Shown in pieces: positions 44,001 to 56,265 of a stretch of DNA of 64,000 nt. The stretch lies in the NCBI RefSeq assembly GCF_002280785.1, contig NZ_NCEQ01000014.1:1-64000 (forward strand). Direction: 5' to 3'. Positions within the stretch are counted from its first letter, which is position 1, and the number at the start of each line of letters is the position of its first letter. A program made the translations under genes and the position numbers. The DNA is from Brevundimonas subvibrioides. GTDB taxonomy: Bacteria > Pseudomonadota > Alphaproteobacteria > Caulobacterales > Caulobacteraceae. The notes under the pieces are model-generated. The model saw only the letters and a program-made list of their open reading frames with translations, did not search any database and had not been told where the DNA came from.

Positions 44001-44297
44001 AAATCACCTCATACCATCAACGGATCGTCCGAATCCGCCTATGAAATCAACGCCCGGGCCAAAAACATAGCTTTATGTCAGACCCCCCTCTGAAACCGTG
44101 TGACACTGTCCCCGGTCTTTGACATCGCCGCCAAATCCCTCGCCGTCGACGTGGACTCTGTGGACTATCTAGACTCGAATTTCGGGGTGCCGCGCTCCGG
44201 GGCCGCTTCGCCGCAGCCAGGCTTGCCCCCTGTCCCCGGTTGAGCCGTTCGCTCCCCTCGTGTAACCCCGGCGCAACACCATGGAGTCGCAATCGCC
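44001..44297. promoter_or_regulatory. 297-base leader region before fabA
   Basis: This stretch contains no gene above a few codons. It holds a six-codon reading frame (ATGGAGTCGCAATCGCCT TGA, 44281-44301) whose stop overlaps the fabA start. GGAG inside it is the likely ribosome site. Promoter elements for the fabA-fabB set should be here; I cannot place them with confidence. Confidence 0.45.
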
Positions 44298-44855
44298 TTG
44301 ACCGCCTCGAAATACCCGTCGTCGTTCGACCACGCCGCCTTGCTGGCCTCGGGCCGGGGCGAGCTGTTCGGGCCGGGCAACGCCCAGCTTCCGGCTCCGC
44401 CGATGCTGATGTTCGACCGGATCACCCAGATCAGCGGCGACGGCGGCGAGCATGGCAAGGGCTATGTCGAGGCCGAATTGGATATCCATCCGGACCTGTG
44501 GTTCTTCCAGTGCCACTTCATCGGCGATCCGGTCATGCCCGGCTGCCTCGGTCTGGACGCCATGTGGCAGTTGGTCGGCTTCTATCTGGGCTGGATCGGC
44601 GGCCCCGGCCGGGGTCGGGCGCTCGGCGTCGGTGAGGTCAAGTTCACCGGCCAGGTCCAGCCGGACGTGAAGAAGGTCACCTACAAGATCACCCTGAAGC
44701 GGGTCATCAACCGTCGTCTGGTGATGGGAATCGCCGATGGGGTGATGGAAGCCGACGGTGTGCCTATCTATAAGGCCACGGACATGCGCGTGGGCCTGTT
44801 CGGGGCGGGTCAGACCGCCTCCGAACCGGTCGGCGGCTCGTCCGAAGTCGGCTAA
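44298..44855 (+). CDS. fabA: 3-hydroxyacyl-[acyl-carrier-protein] dehydratase FabA
   Basis: FabA dehydrates 3-hydroxydecanoyl-ACP and isomerises the product, the branch point for unsaturated fatty acids. The 185-residue protein has catalytic His73 ([12 protein letters not shown]) and Asp87 (GLDAMW), and the family opening [11 protein letters not shown]. The start is TTG, since no ATG lies in frame near it. A six-codon frame with the ribosome site overlaps that start. fabB follows 46 bases later, as in most gammaproteobacteria and alphaproteobacteria. The protein is cytoplasmic. Confidence 0.97.
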   Translation: MTASKYPSSFDHAALLASGRGELFGPGNAQLPAPPMLMFDRITQISGDGGEHGKGYVEAELDIHPDLWFFQCHFIGDPVMPGCLGLDAMWQLVGFYLGWIGGPGRGRALGVGEVKFTGQVQPDVKKVTYKITLKRVINRRLVMGIADGVMEADGVPIYKATDMRVGLFGAGQTASEPVGGSSEVG

Positions 44856-44900
44856 TCGACATAATCCGCGACCAACGTGGACAAGGCAAAAGGAAACACT

Positions 44901-46130
44901 ATGCGGCGTGTCGTCGTCACGGGTCTTGGCATCGTCTCCTCCATCGGCACGGGTCAGGAGGAGGTCACGGCCTCCCTGCGCAATGCCCGGTCGGGCGTGG
45001 TCTCTGCCCCCGATCACATCAAGTACGGCTTCCGCTCGCAGGTCTGGGCGCCCCCGTCGCTGGGCGTGACGGCCGAGGACTGGTCTCCGCTGGTCGACCG
45101 TCGCGCGGCGCGCTTCCTGGCCAATGGCACGGCCTGGGGCCATATCGCCTTTGAGGAGGCGCTGAAGGATTCCGGTATGACCCCGGAAGAGATCAAGTCC
45201 GAGCGCATCGGCCTGATCGTCGGCGAGGGCGGCCCCTCGACCCAGGTCATCCTGCAGGCGGCCCAGACGACGATCGAAAAGGGCGCGCCCAAGCGCATCG
45301 GCCCGTTCGCCGTGCCCAAGGCCATGGCCTCGGGCCCCTCGGCCGTCCTGGCCACCTGGTTCCAGCTGAAGGGGATCAACTATTCGATCTCATCGGCCTG
45401 CGCGACCAGCGCCCACTGCATCGGCGCGGGCGCCGAACAGATCGCCTGGGGCAAGCAGGACGTGGTCTTTGCCGGCGGGGTCGAGGACATCGACTGGTCC
45501 ATGTCCAACATGTTCGACGCCATGGGCGCCATGTCGTCCGACTTCAACGAAACGCCGGGCCGCGCCAGCCGCGCCTATGACAAGGACCGCGACGGCTTCG
45601 TCATCGCCGGCGGGGCCGGCATCGTGGTGCTGGAAGAATATGAGCGGGCGGTGGCCCGCGGCGCGACCATCTATGCCGAGGTGACCGGTTACGGCGCCAA
45701 TTCCGACGGCTACGACATGGTCGCCCCTTCGGGAGAGGGCGCCGAGCGCTGCATGAAGATCGCGCTCGACATGGCCGGCAATCCGAAAATCGACTACCTC
45801 AATCCGCACGGCACCTCGACCCCGGTGGGCGACTCCAAGGAGATGGGGGCGGTCCGCAATGTCTTCGGCGAGCAGATGCCGATGATCTCCTCGACCAAGT
45901 CGCTGACGGGCCATTCGCTCGGCGCGGCCGGGGCGCAGGAGGCCATCTACTGCCTGCTGATGATGAAGCACGGCTTCGCCGCCGAGAGCGCCCATATCGA
46001 AAACCTCGACCCCGAGTTCGAGGGCATGCCGATCCTGCGCGAACGCCATGACGGCGAGCTGAAACACGTCATGTCGAACAGCTTCGGCTTCGGCGGGACC
46101 AACGGGACGCTGATCCTCTCGAAGGTCTGA
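44901..46130 (+). CDS. fabB: 3-oxoacyl-[acyl-carrier-protein] synthase I FabB
   Basis: FabB elongates the cis-unsaturated acyl chain made by FabA. From the ATG at 44901 it has 409 residues. The catalytic triad is Cys167 (SSACATSAH), His303 (NPHGTSTP) and His338 (TGHSLGA), in the order and spacing of KAS I. AGGAAA precedes this ATG; a start 24 bases earlier would add a short Lys-rich stretch and is less likely. It lies in a set with fabA and, past an antiporter gene, fabI. Confidence 0.97.
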   Translation: MRRVVVTGLGIVSSIGTGQEEVTASLRNARSGVVSAPDHIKYGFRSQVWAPPSLGVTAEDWSPLVDRRAARFLANGTAWGHIAFEEALKDSGMTPEEIKSERIGLIVGEGGPSTQVILQAAQTTIEKGAPKRIGPFAVPKAMASGPSAVLATWFQLKGINYSISSACATSAHCIGAGAEQIAWGKQDVVFAGGVEDIDWSMSNMFDAMGAMSSDFNETPGRASRAYDKDRDGFVIAGGAGIVVLEEYERAVARGATIYAEVTGYGANSDGYDMVAPSGEGAERCMKIALDMAGNPKIDYLNPHGTSTPVGDSKEMGAVRNVFGEQMPMISSTKSLTGHSLGAAGAQEAIYCLLMMKHGFAAESAHIENLDPEFEGMPILRERHDGELKHVMSNSFGFGGTNGTLILSKV

Positions 46131-46179
46131 CGCGACCGGGACGCGCCGGCATTCCCCCGGGACCGCTGGAGACGAGACC

Positions 46180-47472
46180 CTGGAACCCAACCCCTATATC
46201 CTCTTCCTTCTGGGCCTTGGCGCGGTGGTTCTGCTGGTCTCCTGGGCTCCGAAGGGGCTCAGCCGATTCCCGATCTCGCTGGCGATGATCTGCGTCGGGC
46301 TGGGCGTTGCGATCTTCAGTCTGGACGTGATGTCCTTCGATCCGGATCCGCGCACCTGGGACACCCTGACCGAACGGCTGACGGAGCTGGTCGTCATCAT
46401 CTCCCTGATGGGAGCGGGCTTGAAGCTGGATCGACCGGTCAGCCTGAAGGGCTGGGGACCGACCTGGCGGCTGCTCGTTATCGCCATGCCGCTGACCATC
46501 GCGGCCACGGCCTGGCTGGGGGTCGCAGGTCTGGGGTTCAGCCTGGCCATGGCGCTGCTGCTTGGCGCGGCGATGGCGCCGACCGATCCCGTCCTGGCCT
46601 CCGACGTCCAGACCGGACCGCCGAAGTCGGGCGAGGAGAACGAGGTCCGCTTCAACCTGACCGCCGAGGCCGGGCTGAACGACGCCCTGGCCTTCCCGTT
46701 CGTGAACCTGGCCATTCTCGTCTCGCTGTCGGGGGCGGCGGTCTGGACAGTCCAGGGGCTGGCCCAATGGGCCGCAGTCGATGTCGTCTGGAAGCTGGTC
46801 GCTGGGGCGGCCATGGGCTGGGCCGTCGGCAAGGCGATGGGCTGGCTGATCTTCCAGGCCCACAACAAGGGCATCTCGCGCCACGCCGACGGACTGGTGG
46901 CGATCGGGGCCACCTTCATCGCCTATGCGGCGACCGAAATCGTTCACGGCTACGGATTTCTCGCGGTCTTCGTCTGCGCCCTGACGATCCGGGCCTCGGA
47001 GCGCGAGGACGATTTCCACGAGGAGATGCACGACTTCGCCGAACAGATCGAACGGCTTCTGATGATGCTCGTGCTGGTGCTGTTCGGGGGAGCCCTGGCC
47101 AACGGCCTGCTGGACGCCCTCACCTGGACCGACGCCCTGATCGGCCTCGCGGTTCTGCTTATTGTCCGGCCGGTCGTGGGTTACGTGTCGCTGATCGGAT
47201 CGCCGCTGCTGAAGCGTGATCGCATCATGCTCGCCTGGCTGGGCATCCGGGGTCTGGGTTCGGTCTACTACCTGGCCTACGGCCTCAGCCACGGGGATTT
47301 CGGCGACTCGGAGCGTCTCTGGGCGATCACAGGCTTCATCATCCTCGTGTCGATCATCGTCCACGGGATCACGGCGACGCCTCTGATGGCGCTGCTGGAG
47401 CGACTGGCCGGCCGGTCTTTGCAGGGGAGAGCCGCCCCTGCTAACCCTCCGCGTGACGAACGACTCGGCTGA
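46180..47472 (+). CDS. CPA1-type cation:proton antiporter, probable CTG start
   Basis: The membrane protein has about 12 hydrophobic segments. AMAPTDPVLASDVQTG and LTAEAGLNDALAFPFVNLA are typical of NhaP/CPA1 antiporters. The first in-frame GTG is at 46225, but starting there would cut into the first membrane helix. Reading back to CTG at 46180 restores the helix (EPNPYILFLLGLGAVVLLV) and follows GGAG by 8 bases. I favour CTG, giving 430 residues, with GTG as alternative. No other in-frame ATG, GTG or TTG precedes it. It lies between fabB and fabI, and any link to lipid synthesis is unclear. Confidence 0.8.
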   Translation: MEPNPYILFLLGLGAVVLLVSWAPKGLSRFPISLAMICVGLGVAIFSLDVMSFDPDPRTWDTLTERLTELVVIISLMGAGLKLDRPVSLKGWGPTWRLLVIAMPLTIAATAWLGVAGLGFSLAMALLLGAAMAPTDPVLASDVQTGPPKSGEENEVRFNLTAEAGLNDALAFPFVNLAILVSLSGAAVWTVQGLAQWAAVDVVWKLVAGAAMGWAVGKAMGWLIFQAHNKGISRHADGLVAIGATFIAYAATEIVHGYGFLAVFVCALTIRASEREDDFHEEMHDFAEQIERLLMMLVLVLFGGALANGLLDALTWTDALIGLAVLLIVRPVVGYVSLIGSPLLKRDRIMLAWLGIRGLGSVYYLAYGLSHGDFGDSERLWAITGFIILVSIIVHGITATPLMALLERLAGRSLQGRAAPANPPRDERLG

Positions 47473-47498
47473 CCGCCGGGCCTGAAGGAGAGACGACC

Positions 47499-48320
47499 AT
47501 GGCGAGCGAGAGCGGCTGGAACATGCCCGCAGGCGAACTCATGAAGGGCAAGAAGGGCCTGGTCATGGGGGTCGCGAACGCGAACTCCATCGCCTGGGGC
47601 ATCGCCTCCCAGCTGGCCGCGCAGGGGGCCGAACTGGCCTTCACCTATATGGGCGAGGGGCTGGAGCGCCGCGTGCGCCCGCTGGCCGAAAGCGTCGGCG
47701 CCAGACTGCTGATCCAGGCCGACGTCACCGACGACGCCTCGATGGACGCGGCCTTTGCGGCGCTGGAAGCCGAGTTCGGCACGATCGACTTCGTCGTCCA
47801 CTCCGTCGCCTTCGCCAACAAGGACGAGCTCAAGGGCTCGTTCGTCGACAACACCTCGCGCGACAGCTTCCTGCTGGCCATGAACATCTCCTGCTTCAGC
47901 TTCGTCGACGTGGCCAGGCGGGCGTCGAAGATCATGCCGAACGGCGGGTCGATGATCACCATGACCTACCTCGGCTCCGAGCGGGCCATCCCGAACTACA
48001 ACACCATGGGCGTGGCCAAGGCGGCGCTGGAGGCGGCGACCCGCTACATCGCCCGCGACCTGGGTCCGCGCGGCATCCGCGTCAACGCCATCTCGGCCGG
48101 CGCCATGCGCACCCTGTCTCTGGCGGGCATCTCGGGCGGTCGGGGCATGATCGCCCAGGGCCGCGCCCTGTCGGCGATGAAGGAGGACACCTCGATGGAG
48201 GGCGTCGCCGGCGCCGCCCTGTGGCTGTGCTCGGACCTCGGCTTCTCCACCACGGGCGAAGTCATCCACGTCGATGCGGGCTTCCACATGATGGGTCTGG
48301 CCGGGGACGAGGAAGCCTGA
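47499..48320 (+). CDS. fabI: Enoyl-[acyl-carrier-protein] reductase FabI
   Basis: FabI reduces enoyl-ACP with NADH in the last step of each elongation cycle. The 273-residue protein has the short-chain dehydrogenase layout. Tyr157, Tyr167 and Lys174 match the catalytic residues of E. coli FabI (Tyr146, Tyr156, Lys163) in YLGSERAIPNYNTMGVAKA. AAGGAGA precedes the ATG. The N-terminus is a little longer than in E. coli. It follows the antiporter gene by 26 bases and probably shares the fabA-fabB transcript. Confidence 0.97.
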   Translation: MASESGWNMPAGELMKGKKGLVMGVANANSIAWGIASQLAAQGAELAFTYMGEGLERRVRPLAESVGARLLIQADVTDDASMDAAFAALEAEFGTIDFVVHSVAFANKDELKGSFVDNTSRDSFLLAMNISCFSFVDVARRASKIMPNGGSMITMTYLGSERAIPNYNTMGVAKAALEAATRYIARDLGPRGIRVNAISAGAMRTLSLAGISGGRGMIAQGRALSAMKEDTSMEGVAGAALWLCSDLGFSTTGEVIHVDAGFHMMGLAGDEEA

Positions 48321-48413
48321 CCCCACGGTTGCTCCCGGCCGCCAATCCTTTAGTGTCCGGGACCACGACTATCGGCGACCGCTGATTCAGCTCGCCCCGG
48401 GCCCTGAGACGAC

Positions 48414-49532
48414 ATGCAACTGACCATCGAACGTTCCGCGCTCCTGAAGGCCCTTGGCCACGTTCAGAGCGTGGTCGAGCGCCGCAACACCATTCCGATC
48501 CTGTCCAACGTCCTGCTGTCGGCGGGGCGCGACAAGCTGAGCTTCGCCGCCACCGATCTGGACATGGAGATGGTCGACGAGGCCGATGCGACCGTCCAGG
48601 TCGAGGGCCAGATCACCGCGCCGGCCCACACCCTGTACGAGATCGTCCGCAAGCTCCCGGACGGGGCCGAGGTCGCCCTGATCTACAACGGCGACGATCC
48701 GCGACTGACGGTCCAGGCGGGCCGGTCCAAATTCAATCTGCCGGTCCTGCCGGCCGGCGACTTCCCGGTCATGTCGACCGAGACCTCGGGCACACGCTTC
48801 ACCCTGATGAAGGAAGATCTGGCGCGTCTGATCGACAAGACCCGCTTCGCCGTCTCGACCGAAGAGACGCGCTACTATCTCAACGGCCTCTATCTCCACA
48901 CCGTGTCGGAAGGCGGGATCCCCCTGCTGCGCGCGGTGGCGACCGACGGCCATCGCCTGGCCCTGGCCGAGACCCCGGCGCCGGAAGGCGCGGCGGGCGG
49001 TCCCGGCGTGATCGTGCCGCGCAAGACCATCGACCAGGTGCGTCGCCTGCTCGACGACGGCTCGGGCCCGGTCGAGATCCAGGTCTCGCCGCAGAAGATC
49101 CGTTTCGAGTTCGGCCAGGCCTCCCTGACGTCCAAGGTCATCGACGGCGCCTTCCCCGACTATATGCGCGTCATCCCCAAGGGGAACGACAAACAGGCCG
49201 ACATCGACAACGCCGTCTTCGCCTCGGCCGTCGACCGGGTCGCCACCATCTCGGCCGAGAAGAGCCGGTCGGTGAAACTGGCCTTCGAGCTGGACCGCGT
49301 CACCCTGACCGTCCGCAACATGGAGGCCGGCCAGGGCGTGGAAGAGGTCGAGATCGGCTATTCCGAGGCCCCGTTCGAGATCGGCTTCAACGCCCGCTAC
49401 CTGCTGGACGTCGCCGGCCAGATCACGGGCGAGAACGCCACCTTTATGTTCGCCGACCCGGCCTCGCCCACCCTGGTGCTGGATCCGGGTGATCCGGGCG
49501 TCCAGTACGTGCTGATGCCGCTGCGGGTTTAA
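48414..49532 (+). CDS. dnaN: DNA polymerase III beta clamp
   Basis: DnaN forms the dimeric sliding clamp that tethers DNA polymerase III. The 372-residue protein covers the three clamp domains of about 120 residues each. It starts [32 protein letters not shown], the standard opening, and ends YVLMPLRV, the family's C-terminus. recF starts 26 bases downstream. dnaA is not in the window, so the dnaA-dnaN origin arrangement is not kept here. Confidence 0.99.
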   Translation: MQLTIERSALLKALGHVQSVVERRNTIPILSNVLLSAGRDKLSFAATDLDMEMVDEADATVQVEGQITAPAHTLYEIVRKLPDGAEVALIYNGDDPRLTVQAGRSKFNLPVLPAGDFPVMSTETSGTRFTLMKEDLARLIDKTRFAVSTEETRYYLNGLYLHTVSEGGIPLLRAVATDGHRLALAETPAPEGAAGGPGVIVPRKTIDQVRRLLDDGSGPVEIQVSPQKIRFEFGQASLTSKVIDGAFPDYMRVIPKGNDKQADIDNAVFASAVDRVATISAEKSRSVKLAFELDRVTLTVRNMEAGQGVEEVEIGYSEAPFEIGFNARYLLDVAGQITGENATFMFADPASPTLVLDPGDPGVQYVLMPLRV

Positions 49533-49557
49533 GCCCGAGGCGGCGGGTTCGCCCCTC

Positions 49558-50691
49558 GTGATCACCTCCCTCACCCTCACCGACTTCCGGTCCTACGCGT
49601 CCGCGACCCTGCCCATTCCGGCGGGGCCGGTGGTGCTGCATGGGCCGAACGGGGCGGGGAAGACCAATCTGCTGGAGGCCTTGAGCCTGTTCACGCCGGG
49701 CAAGGGCCTGCGTGGGGCGACGGCGCAGGAGATGGGACGCCGCGAGCCGGGCGAGGCCGGGGGGCGGGCCTGGGCCGTGTCCCTGACGCTGGACGGCGCC
49801 GATGGGAACGAGGTTCGGCTGGGGACCGGGGTGCAGGTTGCGGGGGCCGGGCGGCGGATGGTTCGGATCGACGGCGAGACGGCCCAGCCGGGGCGGCTGC
49901 TCGACTATCTGCGGCCCGTCTGGGCGACGCCGGAGCAGGACCGGCTGTTCTCCGACGCTCGTGCCGAGCGGCTGAAGTTCTTCGACCGGCTGGTGTTCGC
50001 CGCCGACCCCGGCCATGCGGCGGCGGTGGCGGGATACGAGAAGGCGCTACGAGAGCGGTTGCGGCTGTTGATCGACGGCGCCGAGGGCAGGGAAGCCGAC
50101 CCGCTTTGGCTCGATGCGCTGGAGGTCCGGCTGGCCGAGACCGGCGCGCGGGCGGCGACGGCGCGGGCGCGGGCGCTGACCGTGCTTCAGGCGGCGATCG
50201 ACGCGCGATCGGAACGGCCCTTCCCGCAGGCGGATCTGGCCCTGGTCGGGGAAACGGAGCGACTGGCCGAGGGCGGTGCCGACGAGGAGGCTCTGGCGGC
50301 TTCGATCCGCGAGGGTATGGCGCGGGCGCGGAGCCGGGACGGGTCGGCGGGCCGGTCGCTGTTCGGGCCGCATCGGGCCGATCTGACCGCCCTGCACCGG
50401 GAGAAGAACCGACCCGCAGCGGAGGGGTCATCGGGCGAGCAGAAGGCCCTGGTCCTCAACCTGATCCTGGCCCAGGTCGGTCGGCTGTCCGGGGGCGAGG
50501 CCGCGCCGGTCCTGTTGCTGGACGAGGCGCCGGCGCATCTGGATTCCCATCGGCGGGCGGCCCTGTTCGACGAGATCACGGCCCTGGGCCTGCAGGCCTT
50601 CATGACCGGGACCGAGGCCGGGCTGTTCGAGCCGCTGGTCGGGCGGGCGACCTTCGTGCGGGTCGAGGGCGGGGCGCTGACGCCGGGATGA
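49558..50691 (+). CDS. recF: DNA replication/repair protein RecF
   Basis: RecF is an SMC-like ATPase that helps load RecA at gaps. The 377-residue protein starts at GTG with the typical [12 protein letters not shown]. Walker A is GPNGAGKT near 29-36, the ABC signature SSGEQKAL near 290, and Walker [12 protein letters not shown] near 320. No ATG is found in frame at the start. It follows dnaN by 25 bases. A 12-bp perfect inverted repeat lies just after the stop. Confidence 0.97.
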   Translation: MITSLTLTDFRSYASATLPIPAGPVVLHGPNGAGKTNLLEALSLFTPGKGLRGATAQEMGRREPGEAGGRAWAVSLTLDGADGNEVRLGTGVQVAGAGRRMVRIDGETAQPGRLLDYLRPVWATPEQDRLFSDARAERLKFFDRLVFAADPGHAAAVAGYEKALRERLRLLIDGAEGREADPLWLDALEVRLAETGARAATARARALTVLQAAIDARSERPFPQADLALVGETERLAEGGADEEALAASIREGMARARSRDGSAGRSLFGPHRADLTALHREKNRPAAEGSSGEQKALVLNLILAQVGRLSGGEAAPVLLLDEAPAHLDSHRRAALFDEITALGLQAFMTGTEAGLFEPLVGRATFVRVEGGALTPG

Positions 50692-50694
50692 CGC

Positions 50695-50733
50695 GTCCGT
50701 TTCGTCCGTCGAGAACAGGGTGACGAAACGGAC
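50695..50733. repeat. 12-bp perfect inverted repeat between recF and the Kef-type gene
   Basis: GTCCGTTTCGTC (50695-50706) and GACGAAACGGAC (50722-50733) are exact complements with a 15-base centre. They lie 3 bases past the recF stop, between convergent genes. The position suggests a transcript end, though no T-run follows. Confidence 0.55.
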
Positions 50734-50831
50734 AAGACGGACGAACGCCGCCGTATTCAGGATTTCAAAGACCTGTCTGGGAGTTGGGTTCGCCCGCCCT
50801 CGCGATCAAGGGCATAAAAGGAATATTTTCT

Positions 50832-52055
50832 CTATGCCGTCGCCGGGTTGGCTTCGCCTTCCACGCGCGGGTTGGGCGGCTTGCCCCCGAGCCTGTCCAT
50901 GACCAGGAAAACGAAGGGGTTGAGCGAGATCGACAGCAGGGCGGCGGCGAGGATGAGGTCGTGGGTCTCCTGTCGCAACGCCCCCAGCGACACCCCGACC
51001 GCGGCCAGGATGAAGGAGAATTCTCCGACCTGGGCCAGGCTGGCGGCGACGGTCAGGCCGGCAGCCCGGTCCAGACCGAAACTGTGGGTGATGGCCAGGG
51101 CGGCGAGGGTCTTGCCGACGATGACGATGGCCAGGACGCCCAGCACCGACAGGGGGCGCTCGACGAGGATCATCGGATCGAACAGCATGCCGACCGAGAC
51201 GAAGAACAGGACGGCGAAGGCGTCGCGCAACGGCAGGGATCGCTCCGCCGCGTTGTGGCCCAGCGGCGTCCCGTTCAGCACCAGCCCGGCCAGGAAGGCC
51301 CCGAGCGCGAACGAGTGGAACAGTTGGTAGGCGATCCAGGCGATGCCGAGGGCGATGGCCAGGACGCCGAGGGTGAACAGTTCGCGCGACCGGGTATGGG
51401 CGATCCGCACCAGGATCCAGGGCAGGACCTTGCCGCCGACGAACAGCATGGCGACCACAAAGCCTGCGACCTTCAGCAGGGTCCAGCTGACGTTCAGGGC
51501 CAGGGCGGCCGGATCGACGACCTGCCCGTTGGTCAGGATGATCATGGGCAACATGACCAGGGCGATGACGATGACCAGGTCCTCGACGATCAGCCAGCCG
51601 ACCGCGATGCGCCCGACCTCGCCCTTGTTCTGGCGGCGCTCCTCCAGCGCCCGCATCAGGACGACGGTGGAGGCGACCGACAGGGCGAACCCCATGAGCA
51701 ATCCCTCCATGTCCGACATGCCCATGGCGAACCGGCCCAGCGCCCAGCCCAGCACCGTCGCGGAGGCGATCTGCACCAGGGCCCCCGGAATGGCGACCTT
51801 CCTGACCTTCATCAGGTCCGCGGGCGAGAAATGCAGGCCCACGCCGAACATCAGCAGGATGACGCCGATTTCCGCCAGTTGGGGCGCCAGGGTGGTGTCG
51901 GCCACGAAACCGATGGTGTGGGGACCCACCGCGATGCCCGCAACCAGATAGCCGACCAGGGGCGACAGCTTCAGCCGATTGGCGATCATGCCGAACACGA
52001 AAGCCAGTACGAAGCCCGCGACCAGGGTGGAAATCAGGCTGTCGGCATGCGGCAT
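50832..52055 (-). CDS. Kef/YbaL-type monovalent cation:proton antiporter without RCK domain
   Basis: From the ATG at 52055 the protein has 407 residues and about 12 membrane segments of the CPA2 family. GFVLAFVFGMIANRLKLSPLVGYLVAGIAVGPHT and the later GAFLAGLVLNG are typical of Kef/YbaL proteins. E. coli KefB, KefC and YbaL continue into a cytoplasmic TrkA-N domain; here the chain ends about 20 residues after the last helix. AGGAG lies before the ATG. A long upstream extension covers the gyrB leader and was rejected. It is inverted between recF and gyrB and shares the upstream gap with gyrB. Confidence 0.92.
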   Translation of the reverse strand: MPHADSLISTLVAGFVLAFVFGMIANRLKLSPLVGYLVAGIAVGPHTIGFVADTTLAPQLAEIGVILLMFGVGLHFSPADLMKVRKVAIPGALVQIASATVLGWALGRFAMGMSDMEGLLMGFALSVASTVVLMRALEERRQNKGEVGRIAVGWLIVEDLVIVIALVMLPMIILTNGQVVDPAALALNVSWTLLKVAGFVVAMLFVGGKVLPWILVRIAHTRSRELFTLGVLAIALGIAWIAYQLFHSFALGAFLAGLVLNGTPLGHNAAERSLPLRDAFAVLFFVSVGMLFDPMILVERPLSVLGVLAIVIVGKTLAALAITHSFGLDRAAGLTVAASLAQVGEFSFILAAVGVSLGALRQETHDLILAAALLSISLNPFVFLVMDRLGGKPPNPRVEGEANPATA

Positions 52056-52288
52056 CGGCGCTCCTGGATAGGGCTGGTGTGTCTCTCGATGGGTGAACGC
52101 CACATATTGGGTCTCAACCGTCGAGGGACAAGGCCGCAAAACGTCCTGATCGCTCGCTTTTCGCCTGCGAATTCCTATATAAACGACGGACCTGGGCGGC
52201 CTGAATCGGTCGCCGGGCGAATGCCATTTCTCAGCGGGTTGGACGGCGCAGGGCGCGGTCCGCGACGCCCGCGTCTCCGGACGATTGA

Positions 52289-54750
<2,462 letters not shown>

Positions 54751-54757
54751 ATCGGCC

Positions 54758-55261
54758 TCAGGGCCGGCCCGCGTCGATATAGGCCTTCACGCTCGCATAG
54801 GACGGCGGCGAGGGGCGCATGTCCTCGCAGCTGATCTCGCGGATGGCGTCGTCGAAGCTGTCGGGGGCGATCGTTTCCCACGGCTCCTCGGTGTCGTAGG
54901 GGGCCTCGGGCACGCCATCCGCGAAGGCTTCGCTTGAGGTGGCGACATGCGACTGACGGCCGTTGCAGCGGATGCCGAACTGGTCGACCGTATGGGAATA
55001 GTCGCCGGCGGTCGTGTCCGTGGGCACGCGGGCGACCATGACCGTCAGCTCGTCGCCGGTCCGGACGACGCTGTTCACATCGATCAGATAGTGTTTCGCC
55101 TCGGCGCGCGAGAAGGCCCACCATTCGGGCCCGGTGGCTTCCTGAACCGGCGCGGGGGCGCCGCCCGGCGCCTCTTCCTGAGGCGGAGCCGTCTGGGCCT
55201 GCGCCGCAGCGGCCCAGAAAATTACCATGGCGGTCGCGATCGCATATTTCCGGATAGTCAT
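54758..55261 (-). CDS. Secreted hypothetical protein
   Basis: From the ATG at 55261 the product has 167 residues with a signal peptide (about 1-22, ending AQAQ). The mature part is a small mixed alpha/beta domain: WWAFSRAEAKHYLIDVNSVVRTGDELTVMVARV, a Cys in GIRCNGRQ and another in EISCEDMRP, which may pair in a disulfide. The C-terminus YASVKAYIDAGRP is a helix. No family name is known to me. It converges on gyrB and diverges from the lipase-like hydrolase across 110 bases. Confidence 0.75.
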   Translation of the reverse strand: MTIRKYAIATAMVIFWAAAAQAQTAPPQEEAPGGAPAPVQEATGPEWWAFSRAEAKHYLIDVNSVVRTGDELTVMVARVPTDTTAGDYSHTVDQFGIRCNGRQSHVATSSEAFADGVPEAPYDTEEPWETIAPDSFDDAIREISCEDMRPSPPSYASVKAYIDAGRP

Positions 55262-55371
55262 AGTCGCCTCCCCAGACGGACACCTGTCTGCCATATTTCG
55301 CGCCGTTGCGAGGCGAAGATCAAGGGTCGACCGGTCAACCCTTTGCCCACTTCCCCGTTCAGGGTCCTGAC

Positions 55372-56265
55372 ATGTTGCGCGCCCTGATCATCTCACTCGC
55401 CCTGTTGATCCTCCCGACTGTCGCCCAGGCGCAGTCGAGCGGGTCGTTCCGATCCGACCGGCTGGTCGTCACGGTCCGGGGCGAGGGGCCCGATGTGATC
55501 CTGATCCCCGGCCTGGCCTCGACCAGCGACGTCTGGGCGCGGACGGCCAACCGGCTGGACGATCGCTACCGGGTCCACCTCGTCTCCATCCGGGGCTTCG
55601 GCAACGTCCCGGCCGGGGCGAACGTGGACGGGGCGCTGGTGGCGCCGGTGGCGGCGGAGCTGCGGCGCTACATCGCCTCGCAGGGCCTGCGACGCCCTGC
55701 GGTCATCGGTCATTCGATGGGCGGGCTGGTGGCGCTGAGGGCCGCCGCCGACGCCGGGCGGGACCGACGCGGAGGCCAGTTCGGCCGGGTCATGGTGGTG
55801 GACGCCACCCCCTTCTTCCCGTCCCTGATCAGCCCGGGCGCGACGGTCGGAGATGTCGAACCCCTGGCCCAGATCGCCTATCAGGCCCTGCTGTTTCTCG
55901 GCGACGAAGCCTTGCGGACGCAGGGAACCCTGCTGGGCGAACAGCTCGGCGGCGCCGCCGACAGCGTGTTCGGGACGCTCGGCTGGCAGGGCGGCGACCG
56001 TCAGGTTCTGGCCCAGGGCCTCTACGAGGTCATGACCACGGATCTGCGCAGTCGTTTGCCGGACATCGCGGCGCCGGTGACCGTCGTCTATGGCTGGAGC
56101 GCAGACGGGAACTCGCCGCGCGCCCATCTGGATGCCCTGTTCGCCGCCGGCTACCGCAACCTGCGCGCGCCCGCCCGGTTCGAACGGATCGAGGGCGCCG
56201 AACACATGGTCATGATCGACCAGCCGACGCGGTTCCTGGCGGCGGTGACGCGGTTTCTAGGCTAG
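55372..56265 (+). CDS. Secreted alpha/beta hydrolase
   Basis: The 297-residue product has a signal peptide (1-20, ending AQA). The mature alpha/beta hydrolase has a GHSMGG elbow with Ser115, an Asp in VVYGWSADGN or nearby, and a C-terminal His in GAEHMVMID. The RGEGPDVILIPGLASTSDVW opening fits the esterase branch of the fold. Substrate is unknown. The ATG at 55372 follows AGGG; longer frames were rejected for lack of a signal. Its last 9 bases overlap lysA on the other strand. Confidence 0.88.
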   Translation: MLRALIISLALLILPTVAQAQSSGSFRSDRLVVTVRGEGPDVILIPGLASTSDVWARTANRLDDRYRVHLVSIRGFGNVPAGANVDGALVAPVAAELRRYIASQGLRRPAVIGHSMGGLVALRAAADAGRDRRGGQFGRVMVVDATPFFPSLISPGATVGDVEPLAQIAYQALLFLGDEALRTQGTLLGEQLGGAADSVFGTLGWQGGDRQVLAQGLYEVMTTDLRSRLPDIAAPVTVVYGWSADGNSPRAHLDALFAAGYRNLRAPARFERIEGAEHMVMIDQPTRFLAAVTRFLG

